From contig JAHHRS010000035.1 in the NCBI GenBank assembly GCA_020025675.1, positions 1 to 23,859 of the forward strand: a stretch of DNA of 23,859 nt, in the 5' to 3' direction. This DNA is from Oscillospiraceae bacterium. Its GTDB lineage: Bacteria; Bacillota; Clostridia; Oscillospirales; Oscillospiraceae. Numbering within the stretch: the first letter of the stretch is position 1; each line of letters starts with the position of its first letter. The position numbers and the translations under genes are program-made. The notes beneath the pieces were generated by a model that did not search any database, was not told the origin of the DNA, and was given only the letters and a program-made list of their open reading frames with translations. This document shows, piece by piece, positions 16,220-23,338 of the stretch.

Positions 16220-17200
16220 ATGAAAATAGCTATGTATGGCTCCGGAGCTGCCGGAAGTGTATTTGCATCATATCTTCGCAGCGGCGGAGCGGAAATTGTT
16301 CTTATCGATAGATATAAAGAGCATATGGATAAGGTTGCTAAGGACGGCATGAAATTTACCATTCACTTAAATGAAAACGGTCAGTATAGGGATATTGTAA
16401 ATGTTCTTACAGGATTTGAAACATATACAAATCCGGCAGACTGCGGCATTGTGGATATAGTAATCTTTATGACCAAGGCAACTCAGCTTGAGCAGGCTAT
16501 TGAGAATGCAAGGCCGTGCATCGGCCCCAACACCGTGCTTGTATCTCTTATTAACGGTTTGGGAAATGATGATGAACTGTTGAAAAAATTTCCGGCCGAG
16601 CGCTGTGTAATAGGCTCCGGTGTAATAGGAACTGCGCTGACCGCACCGGGAGAGTGTGTATCTACTCCTGCCGGCGGGGTTCAGATGAATTTCGGCGGTA
16701 TAGCTCGTTCAGAACTTTCTGATAAGGCCTGTGAGTACATGGAAAAGTGCTTCAGAGACGGCGGCTGCGATGCTTATTGGCGCAAGGATGATATATATTA
16801 TTATGTTTGGAAAAAAGTAATTGTAAATTCCGCTGAAAATGCTGTTTGTGCTGCTCTTAGACTTAAAATCTGCTATGTTGCAGACGATAAGTACGGCTAT
16901 CAGCTCTTTGATCAGGTGATACATGAAACGACCGCAGTTGCACAGGCTCGCGGAGTTAACATAGATGCAGATGAATTTATGGCAAATGACTTTAAGGATG
17001 TAATGACCAATATGGGAGATTATTATCCATCCATGTGTCAGGACATGCTTATGCATAAGCGCCAGACTGAGATTTCAGTGCTGAACGGCAAAATTGTGGA
17101 GTATGGCGAAGCTCTTGGGGTACCCACACCCACAAACAAAGTTCTGACTCAGATTATTTCCTGCATACAAAATAATTACGATAATCAGTATAGAGAATAA
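16220..17200 (+). CDS. Ketopantoate reductase family oxidoreductase, paralog 1
   Basis: NAD(P)-dependent 2-oxo/2-hydroxy acid oxidoreductase of the PanE/ApbA family, 326 residues (PanE is about 300). Rossmann motif GSGAAG (7-12); D30-R31 ends the second beta strand, where Asp usually favours NAD(H). Expected catalytic and substrate positions are kept: K86 in MTKATQ, N112 in NGLG, K199 and N203 in WKKVIVNS, S271 in PSMCQD, E284 in RQTEI. A run of about 14 residues around CDAYWRKDDIYYY is shared with paralog 2 but is not part of the PanE pattern I know. AGGAG lies nine bases before ATG 16220. No panB or panC is near, so the true substrate is probably not ketopantoate. More AT-rich codons than paralog 2. 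Confidence 0.85.
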   Translation: MKIAMYGSGAAGSVFASYLRSGGAEIVLIDRYKEHMDKVAKDGMKFTIHLNENGQYRDIVNVLTGFETYTNPADCGIVDIVIFMTKATQLEQAIENARPCIGPNTVLVSLINGLGNDDELLKKFPAERCVIGSGVIGTALTAPGECVSTPAGGVQMNFGGIARSELSDKACEYMEKCFRDGGCDAYWRKDDIYYYVWKKVIVNSAENAVCAALRLKICYVADDKYGYQLFDQVIHETTAVAQARGVNIDADEFMANDFKDVMTNMGDYYPSMCQDMLMHKRQTEISVLNGKIVEYGEALGVPTPTNKVLTQIISCIQNNYDNQYRE

Positions 17201-17219
17201 AAGAAAATATATATAAAAC

Positions 17220-17254
17220 GGGTCTTGTCTAAAAAATGACAAGGCCCTTTTTTT
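17220..17254 (+). terminator. Terminator after reductase paralog 1
   Basis: GGGTCTTGTC (17220-17229) with GACAAGGCCC (17238-17247), one G-T pair, then seven T. Confidence 0.9.
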
Positions 17255-17530
17255 AATATTAAACTTATAATTTTATCTTCTGAGTTAGTCATACTCTAAA
17301 GCATATCCGGTTTATTCATAGACTGCCATATGGGTTGCATGACCGTAATTAGTAAAAAACTCCGGTGTAACTTATTGTTATCTAAACAATTCTATTGCAC
17401 TTAATTCAGAACAATATTTCGTGAAATTGTTACAAAATAGACTGTCTTTTTATTAACTTTCCTTGCATTTTGCCATTTTTGCGTTTAACATACTGATACA
17501 GAAAACAAAAACGCGAAATAGCAGAGCCCT
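17255..17530. other. AT-rich regulatory-looking intergenic stretch
   Basis: No gene. It contains a near-palindrome at about 17411-17432 (AACAAT...TTTCGTGAAA...TTGTT) and the 14-base word TATTGCACTTAATT (17393-17406), which also occurs at 16120-16133 in the leader of reductase paralog 1. Its length, between a terminator and the next promoter, leaves room for regulator binding. Confidence 0.35.
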
Positions 17531-17563
17531 TTGAGATTAGTCGATATGAATTAGGTATAATTC
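17531..17563 (+). promoter_or_regulatory. Promoter with overlapping palindrome for the YkvI-like gene
   Basis: TTGAGA (17531-17536), a longish 19-base spacer and TATAAT (17556-17561). The palindrome GAATTA-GGTA-TAATTC (17548-17563) covers the whole -10 box, a position where bound protein would repress. Confidence 0.5.
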
Positions 17564-17616
17564 GATCCCATGTTATACATTAAGCATAAAAACTCTATGG
17601 GCGGCGGAATATGAAG

Positions 17617-17650
17617 GCGAATGTAGCAGCATGCACTACATCGCTTTTTT
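17617..17650 (+). terminator. Terminator inside the leader of the YkvI-like gene (attenuator or end of a small RNA)
   Basis: GCGAATGTAG (17617-17626) pairs with CTACATCGC (17636-17644) with one bulged A, and six T follow (17645-17650). It lies about 50 bases after the predicted transcription start and 70 bases before the start codon, so it must either be bypassed under control or end a small RNA of roughly 80 bases. An upstream CCCAT (17567-17571)/ATGGG (17597-17601) helix is the only other leader pairing I can see. Confidence 0.6.
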
Positions 17651-17720
17651 GCCCTGTGGCCTCTTGCTATCTGCGTCTTTTGGATGAACGAAAAAAATAG
17701 AAAAAGTGGGTATGTAATTT

Positions 17721-18956
17721 ATGGAAACAAAAAACGCATCAAAAAGCTCATGGGCTGCGGCATTTGCAGTGGCTTCGGTATGGTTTGGCACACATGTAGG
17801 CGGCGGCTTTGCCACCGGCAATCAGGTAATCCAGTATTTCTCCCAGTACGGTTGGACGGCAGCAATCTTCCCGATTATTGCAATGGGAATTCTTGCTATG
17901 GTTATATATGTGGTGATGAGCTTTGCAAAGCTCAGCGGCTTTGATAACTACAAGGATACATTTGAAGCTCTTTATCCAAACCCCAAAATGGAAATTTTGT
18001 TTGAAATTTTCTATATTGTAATTATTCTAGCTGCGGTTGCCAGCGCAGTTGCCGGTGCGGGCGAGGTTATGGCAAACTTCATCGGAATTGAATATGTGGG
18101 CACTGCAAAGCTTCTGTGCAATGTAGCCATAGTTGCCGTTCTGGTTCTGCTGAGTGTTTTCGGCATTAAACTGGTTATGGCTGCTTCCACGGTACTTTCT
18201 GTGGCAATCCTTGCTATTACTGCCTGCGTTATTTTTTCCGGCCTTACCGCCGACATGGACTCTGTCGTGTCTCAGTATTTAACGGCAAATAACCTGGAAC
18301 CCGTTGCTTACACTGATGATCTCTTTGGCTCCATCTGGAGCGGCGTTATAGTCTATGCAGCGTTCCAGTGCGTATCTATCGCTCCCATGATTGCAGCTTC
18401 CAGCCAGTTGACCATGAAGGGAATCAAACGTTCCGCAATTCTGGGCTGTATTATGAACGGCGGCGCTCTTGCAGCTTCCGGCTACATGCTCTCCAAGTGG
18501 TATCCCGTACTTAAGGCACTTCAGGGTGCAGGTATAAGCGGATTTACCAATGCTCTTGGCATCCCCAACCAGACTATTCTGAACATTGTGGGCGTAAGAG
18601 CCATTCTGGTTCTTTTCAGTCTCCTTCTTTTCTGCGCCTTCGTTTCTACCTGTGTTACTCTCGTATACACCATGGTTCAGCGCTTCCAGGGCATCTGCCT
18701 GCCCAATGTTATTAAGTCCGAAAAGGCTCGCAGCGCAGTTGTCGGTTTCATAGTCATTCTTATCTGCTTTGCTCTGTCACTGCTGGGTTTATCCAATATA
18801 ATTAAGTACGCATATGGCTATGATGGATATTTTGCAATCTTTGCAGTTGTCATTCCTGTACTGATTTGGGGTATTCCTAAAGTGAGAAAACTAAAAGGCA
18901 TTCAGAAAAATTCCCAGTATGAAGTGAATTCCGGAAATCTTGTGGCAGAAAATTAA
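17721..18956 (+). CDS. YkvI-like membrane transporter (LeuT-fold/APC-type), substrate unknown
   Basis: Integral membrane protein of 411 residues with about ten to eleven helices. The first helix region, WFGTHVGGGFATGNQVIQYF, has a glycine-rich break like the unwound first helix of LeuT-fold transporters, and the overall pattern matches the poorly studied YkvI family. The middle AAFQCVSIAPMIAASSQ is the likely sixth-helix counterpart. Start at ATG 17721 follows only a weak ribosome site (AAAAGTGGG), so translation may also be limited. It sits alone between two copies of a ketopantoate-reductase-like gene, which suggests it moves the substrate or product of those enzymes. It could instead be an uncharacterised amino acid permease. 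Confidence 0.75.
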   Translation: METKNASKSSWAAAFAVASVWFGTHVGGGFATGNQVIQYFSQYGWTAAIFPIIAMGILAMVIYVVMSFAKLSGFDNYKDTFEALYPNPKMEILFEIFYIVIILAAVASAVAGAGEVMANFIGIEYVGTAKLLCNVAIVAVLVLLSVFGIKLVMAASTVLSVAILAITACVIFSGLTADMDSVVSQYLTANNLEPVAYTDDLFGSIWSGVIVYAAFQCVSIAPMIAASSQLTMKGIKRSAILGCIMNGGALAASGYMLSKWYPVLKALQGAGISGFTNALGIPNQTILNIVGVRAILVLFSLLLFCAFVSTCVTLVYTMVQRFQGICLPNVIKSEKARSAVVGFIVILICFALSLLGLSNIIKYAYGYDGYFAIFAVVIPVLIWGIPKVRKLKGIQKNSQYEVNSGNLVAEN

Positions 18957-18985
18957 GGGCGTAAGTATTCGAAATTTTCCCATAG

Positions 18986-19018
18986 AGGCAGGCCGGTTCA
19001 GCCCTTTGCCTGCTTTTA
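18986..19018 (+). terminator. Terminator after the YkvI-like gene
   Basis: GCAGGC (18988-18993) with GCCTGC (19008-19013), extended by A-T/G-T pairs, then TTTT. Confidence 0.6.
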
Positions 19019-19048
19019 TATTGGTTCACACATAATTTAATAATCAAG

Positions 19049-19075
19049 GAGTTAAATTGTTAACTCTGATATAAT
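19049..19075 (+). promoter_or_regulatory. Palindromic operator and -10 box of reductase paralog 2
   Basis: A perfect palindrome GAGTTAA-ATTG-TTAACTC (19049-19066) stands three bases before TATAAT (19070-19075), where the -35/spacer should be; no good -35 hexamer exists. It is most simply read as an operator for a repressor, or for an activator that replaces the -35. Confidence 0.55.
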
Positions 19076-19092
19076 ATTTGGAGGTTATACAA

Positions 19093-20085
19093 ATGAAATT
19101 TGCAATGTATGGTTCCGGCGCAGCCGGCAGTGTTTTCGCTTCATACCTTCGCAAGGGCGGAGCAGACATCATTCTTATAGACCGCTATGAAGAACACATG
19201 AAGAAGGTCCAGAATGAAGGCATGACTTTTACCGTTCATCTTCAGGAAGATGGCGAATACAAGGATATTACCGAGGTTCTTCAGGGCTTCCGTACATACA
19301 CCACAGCTTCTGCAGCTTTTGAGGCGGAAGGCAAGGTTGATGTTATTATCTACATGACCAAGGCAACTCAGCTCAGCTCAGCAATCGAGGACTCAATGCC
19401 TGTTGTGGGAGACAACACTGTTGCTGTTTCTCTTATAAACGGTCTGGGCAACGACGATAACCTGCTGAAAGTGTTCCCCAAGGAGCGCTGCGTTATCGGT
19501 TCCGGTGTTCTGGGAACCGCTCTGGCAGGTCCTGCCCACTGCGTTTCAACTCCTGCCGGCGGAGTTCAGATGAACTTCGGCGCAATCAAGAGAAGTCCTC
19601 TTACCGATGCAGCATGTGAGACCATGCTCAAGTGCTTCCGTGAAGGCGACTGCGATGCATACTGGCGTGCAGATGACATTTACACCTATGTATGGAAGAA
19701 AGTTATTGTTAACTCAACCGTTAACGCTGTCTGCGCAGTTCTGCGTCTGAAAATCAGCGAGGTTGAGGCAGATCCCAACGGCAGAGAGCTGTTCCGCAAT
19801 GTTATCAGAGAGGCCTGCGCTGTTGCTACTGCAAAGGGAACTCCTCTGGATGCCGATGACTTCATTGAGCATGATCATAAGGACATTGTAACCAACATCG
19901 GAGACTACTACCCCTCCATGTGCCAGGATATGCTCTTTAACCACCGCCAGACCGAGATTGACGTTCTCAACGGCAAAATTGCGGAGTACGGTAAGGAATT
20001 GGGTATTCCCTGCCCCACCTGCGATGTCATCGCCCAGATTGTCCGCACTATTCAGGGCAACTATGACAAGCAGTACATAAAGTAA
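19093..20085 (+). CDS. Ketopantoate reductase family oxidoreductase, paralog 2
   Basis: Second PanE/ApbA-family enzyme, 330 residues, more than half identical to paralog 1 by eye along the whole length. It has the same GSGAAG motif, IDR at the second strand end, MTKATQ, INGLG, WKKVIVNS, PSMCQD and RQTEI. The main difference is a four-residue longer stretch at about 73-80 (AFEAEGK). GGAGG (19080-19084) lies eight bases before ATG 19093; the frame extends to TTG 19078, but that includes the ribosome site. Codons are much more GC-rich and biased than in paralog 1, as in the highly expressed genes of this window, so this is probably the main enzyme. Transcribed alone from an operator-controlled promoter. 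Confidence 0.85.
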   Translation: MKFAMYGSGAAGSVFASYLRKGGADIILIDRYEEHMKKVQNEGMTFTVHLQEDGEYKDITEVLQGFRTYTTASAAFEAEGKVDVIIYMTKATQLSSAIEDSMPVVGDNTVAVSLINGLGNDDNLLKVFPKERCVIGSGVLGTALAGPAHCVSTPAGGVQMNFGAIKRSPLTDAACETMLKCFREGDCDAYWRADDIYTYVWKKVIVNSTVNAVCAVLRLKISEVEADPNGRELFRNVIREACAVATAKGTPLDADDFIEHDHKDIVTNIGDYYPSMCQDMLFNHRQTEIDVLNGKIAEYGKELGIPCPTCDVIAQIVRTIQGNYDKQYIK

Positions 20086-20156
20086 ATTATTTAACATCCT
20101 TAATTGCCGAAACTGCTGACAAACGGCGGCAGCATTGGTGAATTAATATGTAAAAC

Positions 20157-20190
20157 GGGTGCAGCCTTATATGAGGCTGCACCCATTTTT
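20157..20190 (+). terminator. Terminator after reductase paralog 2
   Basis: Perfect 11-bp stem GGGTGCAGCCT (20157-20167) with AGGCTGCACCC (20174-20184), then ATTTTT. Confidence 0.92.
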
Positions 20191-20320
20191 AAACCCTCTA
20201 ATAAACTATCTGACTAACCCTGAAAAGCGCAAAAAGGAAAAGTAACAGTCGGTAACTATTATATCCAAAAAAGTTTATAACGCCGCCATGCTTATAAGAG
20301 AGCACTCAGTCAGAAAAGAT

Positions 20321-20349
20321 TTGTCTTTAGAGGCAAAATATAATATAAT
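20321..20349 (+). promoter_or_regulatory. Promoter of the lipoprotein gene
   Basis: TTGTCT (20321-20326), a 17-base spacer and TATAAT (20344-20349); a second TATAAT overlaps at 20339-20344. It leaves an A-rich leader of about 170 bases in which I see no hairpin or frame worth calling. Confidence 0.5.
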
Positions 20350-20524
20350 GCAAATATAACTAAAAAATGGAAACAACTTAACCGAGCAAAGTTAAAGCTC
20401 TTGCTAAAAATAATACAATTAAAGAGTTCAAAGAAGTATAAACAAAGCTTAAAAGAATGGCTATAACAGTTTCTAATAAATAGAAAAAATGTATACACTT
20501 TTCGGGTACTGAGGGAGGAGTCCA

Positions 20525-21319
20525 ATGAAAAAAAGCAGAAAATTTCTTTACATCTTTATGTCCTTAATTGCAGCTATGCTTTTGTGTGCCTGCGGAAATA
20601 ACAATAATGACAGCAGCAAAACAGAGGAAAAAGATATAGTGTTGACAGACAGACAAATTCAAATTCTTAGAGAAAATGGATTGCCGGAGAATTTTGATGA
20701 GTTATCTCTTTCTCAAAAAAGCGCTATCTCATCCATTGAAACCATGCTTAGCTATCTTGAGGAAAAATATCAGGATACATTTACTTTCGATGAATATGCC
20801 CCTGCGTTTGGCATAGAAAATGAGTGGCTGACCGCCTATATTAAGCAGGGAGAATCAGAGAAGATTGTTACAGTATCCAGAACATATGACGGCGAAAAGT
20901 TTAATTATAAGGACAATTATCTTGAGGTAGTCTCGAAAGAGGAATATGAAAAAGCAGTGGAAGAATATTTCCATAAAGTGCTGCCGGATTCTGAGCTGTG
21001 GGTTACGACTCTCGTCAATCATGTTTCAGATACCGAGGGAAACATTCTTGCCAAATGTAATGCAAGTTCTCTGGTGTTTATGAAAAACATTTTTAGCAGC
21101 GAAGAAGAAATCAAAAAAATCGTTGTAGATTTTGCAAATTATCTTTTATCGCTGGGTCTTGCGGAGCCGGCAGGGATGCAATTATATGTCCAAAATGAGG
21201 AAGATTTTTTCGATATAAATCAATTTAACTATTCCGAAAGAATACGTAATGAACAGTATGTATACTCATATGGGTTCGATATTAACGGTGATGGAGATAT
21301 TTCCTATTATGGGGACTGA
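20525..21319 (+). CDS. Orphan lipoprotein, function unknown, EF-hand-like C-terminus
   Basis: 264 residues. Basic N-terminus (KKSRK), hydrophobic core and lipobox LCAC with acylated Cys23 show a secreted, membrane-anchored lipoprotein. An Asn/Ser/Lys linker follows. The rest is acidic and has no family I recognise. At the C-terminus DINGDGDIS resembles the first nine positions of a calcium-binding EF-hand loop (D, N, D, D at 1, 3, 5, 7), although the Glu at position 12 is replaced by Gly-Asp. GGAGGAG lies a few bases before ATG 20525. It stands alone with its own promoter, and its codons are more AT-rich than its upstream neighbour's. Confidence 0.75.
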   Translation: MKKSRKFLYIFMSLIAAMLLCACGNNNNDSSKTEEKDIVLTDRQIQILRENGLPENFDELSLSQKSAISSIETMLSYLEEKYQDTFTFDEYAPAFGIENEWLTAYIKQGESEKIVTVSRTYDGEKFNYKDNYLEVVSKEEYEKAVEEYFHKVLPDSELWVTTLVNHVSDTEGNILAKCNASSLVFMKNIFSSEEEIKKIVVDFANYLLSLGLAEPAGMQLYVQNEEDFFDINQFNYSERIRNEQYVYSYGFDINGDGDISYYGD

Positions 21320-21668
21320 ATATCATTGATGTGCCCCTTTTGATAAAGCACAGAGCAAGGGAAAATGGAAGTTTATGCATAACTGACCGGCTGAATTTGA
21401 AATAATTTTTTACAACCATGTTTAAGCTGAGCGCCCTGAATCCCAACCTGCTTTTTAAATTAAAACCTACGTAAAAAAGAGTGACAGGAAAAAAGCGGTA
21501 TTATTATTTAATGGGCGTCTAACCGGAGTTTAAAGAAAAACTTTTTTTAAAATTCCTGCTTAATGGCTTCTTAAACTGCTCACCGTTTATAACAGTTGGC
21601 ATTGAGCTTAATTCCAGAAACAACGAACAAAATGACCCCGCTTTTACTAAGCATATGTTAAAATTCAA
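21320..21668. other. Intergenic stretch after the lipoprotein gene
   Basis: About 350 bases with no supported gene. A frame stays open across about 21550-21735, but it has no start or ribosome site and runs through the terminator. The stretch may be the 3' untranslated part of the lipoprotein transcript or the remains of a lost gene. Confidence 0.4.
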
Positions 21669-21698
21669 AGCCCGAAAGTTATGCTTTCGGGCTTTTTT
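21668..21698 (+). terminator. Terminator upstream of the LysR gene
   Basis: AAGCCCGAAAG (21668-21678) with CTTTCGGGCTT (21684-21694), then a T run on the plus strand. On the minus strand the stem is followed by TTGAATTT, so it could weakly serve the convergent LysR gene too. Confidence 0.85.
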
Positions 21699-21783
21699 CT
21701 GTAAAAACCTCGGGGTAAATAATAAATATTTATAACTGATTTAATTAAATCCTGCTGTGCGTAAGGAGGAAAACTTTTTATCC

Positions 21784-22668
21784 CTAAATACAGGTATCAC
21801 CGTAGTGACGGCATAGGGCTATAAAGGAGCACATATTGGGAGTAAGGTACTTATTCTTGTGATAAACAATATTAAGGTTTCTGCTTAGCTGAGGCTTTAA
21901 AGGGACAGCTGTTATAAGTCCGTCCTTCACATCTCTCTCAACAAGCATGAAAGGCAAAACGGAAACTCCCAATCCTTCTGACACTGCACTTATTATGGCA
22001 TGTGAGCTGGTGCTTTCCCAAATAGGCTGTACTGTAAGCTGAGATGCGGCAAGACAGGAATCCAGTATTTTACGGGCGGCGCTTCCATGCTCACGCATTA
22101 AAAACGGGTATTTGATGAGCTGAGACAGAGAGACAGAATGCTGCTTTGCCAATGGGTGATCTGAAGGCAGGACAGCATAAAGACTGTCCTGCATAAATGG
22201 CTGAACATAGATGTCACTGTGCTCTGACTGGGCCTCTATAAGTCCTATATCTATGCTGCCGTCAAGAATATGCTTTTCTATATCTCCGGAATTACTTACT
22301 ATGACCCTGACTTTAAGATTGGGAAACTCTTTTTTAAATTCACTGATAAGAGATGGGAGAATATGAGTGCCGATTGTTATACTGCTTCCTATGCACAGAC
22401 TGCCAATGGTGTCCCAATTTTTTATGGTCTGCTCCATTTCGTCAAAGAGGCTTATAATATGCAGTGCATAGCTGTAAAATTCATGAGCACTTTCTGTGGG
22501 GCAAATGTGCCTACCTATTCTGTCAAAGAGAGGAACCCCGTAGTAATCTTCCAGTTCTTTTATGGCTGTGCTAACAGAGGGTTGGGCTAAATGCAGGGAG
22601 TCAGCGGCCTTTGTCATACTGCTGTGCTGATACACTGATACAAAAATGCGTATATGTCTTAATGTCAT
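21784..22668 (-). CDS. LysR-family transcriptional regulator
   Basis: DNA-binding regulator of 294 residues, the usual LysR length. The winged-helix region is at the N-terminus, with recognition segment MTKAADSLHLAQPSVSTAIKE at about 18-38. The rest is a periplasmic-binding-protein-like effector domain, with LCIGSSITIGTHILPSLI at its start and DIGLIEAQ near its middle. Start taken at 22668 because AGGAG lies 7 bases upstream; two earlier ATGs in frame (to 22710) have worse ribosome sites and cross the operator. Divergent from the ChrA-type gene pair across about 105 bases, so it probably controls that pair and itself. The effector molecule is unknown. Confidence 0.92.
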   Translation of the reverse strand: MTLRHIRIFVSVYQHSSMTKAADSLHLAQPSVSTAIKELEDYYGVPLFDRIGRHICPTESAHEFYSYALHIISLFDEMEQTIKNWDTIGSLCIGSSITIGTHILPSLISEFKKEFPNLKVRVIVSNSGDIEKHILDGSIDIGLIEAQSEHSDIYVQPFMQDSLYAVLPSDHPLAKQHSVSLSQLIKYPFLMREHGSAARKILDSCLAASQLTVQPIWESTSSHAIISAVSEGLGVSVLPFMLVERDVKDGLITAVPLKPQLSRNLNIVYHKNKYLTPNMCSFIALCRHYGDTCI

Positions 22669-22693
22669 AACCATGCTCCTAATACATAAAAAA

Positions 22694-22752
22694 TATAATA
22701 TGTTTTTCATATTGTAATACTATTTTTAATATATATCAAGTTCATGTATAAT
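22694..22752. promoter_or_regulatory. LysR-type operator and promoter of the ChrA-like pair
   Basis: The inverted repeat AATATG-TTTTT-CATATT (22697-22713), extended on both sides with one mismatch to 22694-22716, contains a T-N11-A core (22699/22711) typical of LysR sites. TATAAT (22747-22752) is the plus-strand -10; its -35 (TTTTAA-like, near 22725) is poor, which fits an activator-dependent promoter. Confidence 0.55.
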
Positions 22753-22774
22753 TGTGCAAGAGGGAGGTCGAAAA

Positions 22775-23338
22775 ATGAAAAATAAATCTGAAATAATTAA
22801 AAAATTGTTTTTCTCCACGTTGTACCTTAGTGCGTTTACCTTTGGCGGCGGGTATGTAATAGTAAGTCTTATGAAGAAAAAATTTGTTGATGAACTTAAA
22901 TGGATAGGCGAGGATGAAATGATGGATTTGGTTGCTATCGCACAATCGTCGCCCGGAGCTATCGCTGTTAACGGAGCAATAGTTGTTGGATATAAGCTTG
23001 CAGGAATGGCGGGGGCAGTTACAGCCATTATAGCAACCATTATACCGCCTTTCGTTGTCATCTCCGCTATATCCGCTTTCTATACAATGTTTAGAGACAG
23101 TTATGTAGTAAGCCAGCTGCTTGAAGGTATGCAGGCGGGAGTTGGGGCACTCATATGCACGGTAGTTTACGATATGGCAAAAGGTATAACTGAAAAGAAA
23201 GATGCGGTGTCCATAATAATAATGCTCTGCGCATTTATAGCGGTATGTGTTTTCAAAATTAATGTGGTAGTCCTTATCCTTATATGTGCGGCAATGGGGC
23301 TTGTAAAAGGCCTTCTGAATAAAAGGAGGGCTTCATAA
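22775..23338 (+). CDS. Short-chain ChrA-family (CHR) transporter subunit 1
   Basis: Membrane protein of 187 residues, one CHR domain (half of a long ChrA). Family motifs are AFTFGGGYVIVSLMKK near residue 20 and SSPGAIAVNGAIVVGYKLAG near 58-77. About six helices follow and the tail is basic. Start at ATG 22775, seven bases after GGGAGG (22762-22767); the longer frame from TTG 22754 covers the ribosome site. The stop is immediately followed by the second subunit's GTG. Short CHR proteins encoded in pairs work together as chromate exporters in known cases; in gut anaerobes another anion such as sulfate, or an unknown ligand, is equally possible. Confidence 0.9.
   Translation: MKNKSEIIKKLFFSTLYLSAFTFGGGYVIVSLMKKKFVDELKWIGEDEMMDLVAIAQSSPGAIAVNGAIVVGYKLAGMAGAVTAIIATIIPPFVVISAISAFYTMFRDSYVVSQLLEGMQAGVGALICTVVYDMAKGITEKKDAVSIIIMLCAFIAVCVFKINVVVLILICAAMGLVKGLLNKRRAS

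Noticed and set aside
16220..17200. Naming the two reductases panE
   Set aside because: Family membership is clear, but two copies around a transporter, the Asp in the cofactor pocket and the lack of panB/panC nearby make the pantothenate role unlikely enough to leave the symbol out.
17684..17944. Plus-strand open frame of 86 codons at the start of the YkvI-like gene
   Set aside because: It overlaps the long hydrophobic transporter frame out of phase and has no coding features of its own.
21550..21735. Plus-strand frame open across the region after the lipoprotein gene
   Set aside because: No start codon or ribosome site, and it runs through a strong terminator hairpin.
22754..22774. TTG 22754 start for the first CHR subunit
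   Set aside because: It would translate through the GGGAGG ribosome site; ATG 22775 is correctly spaced from it.
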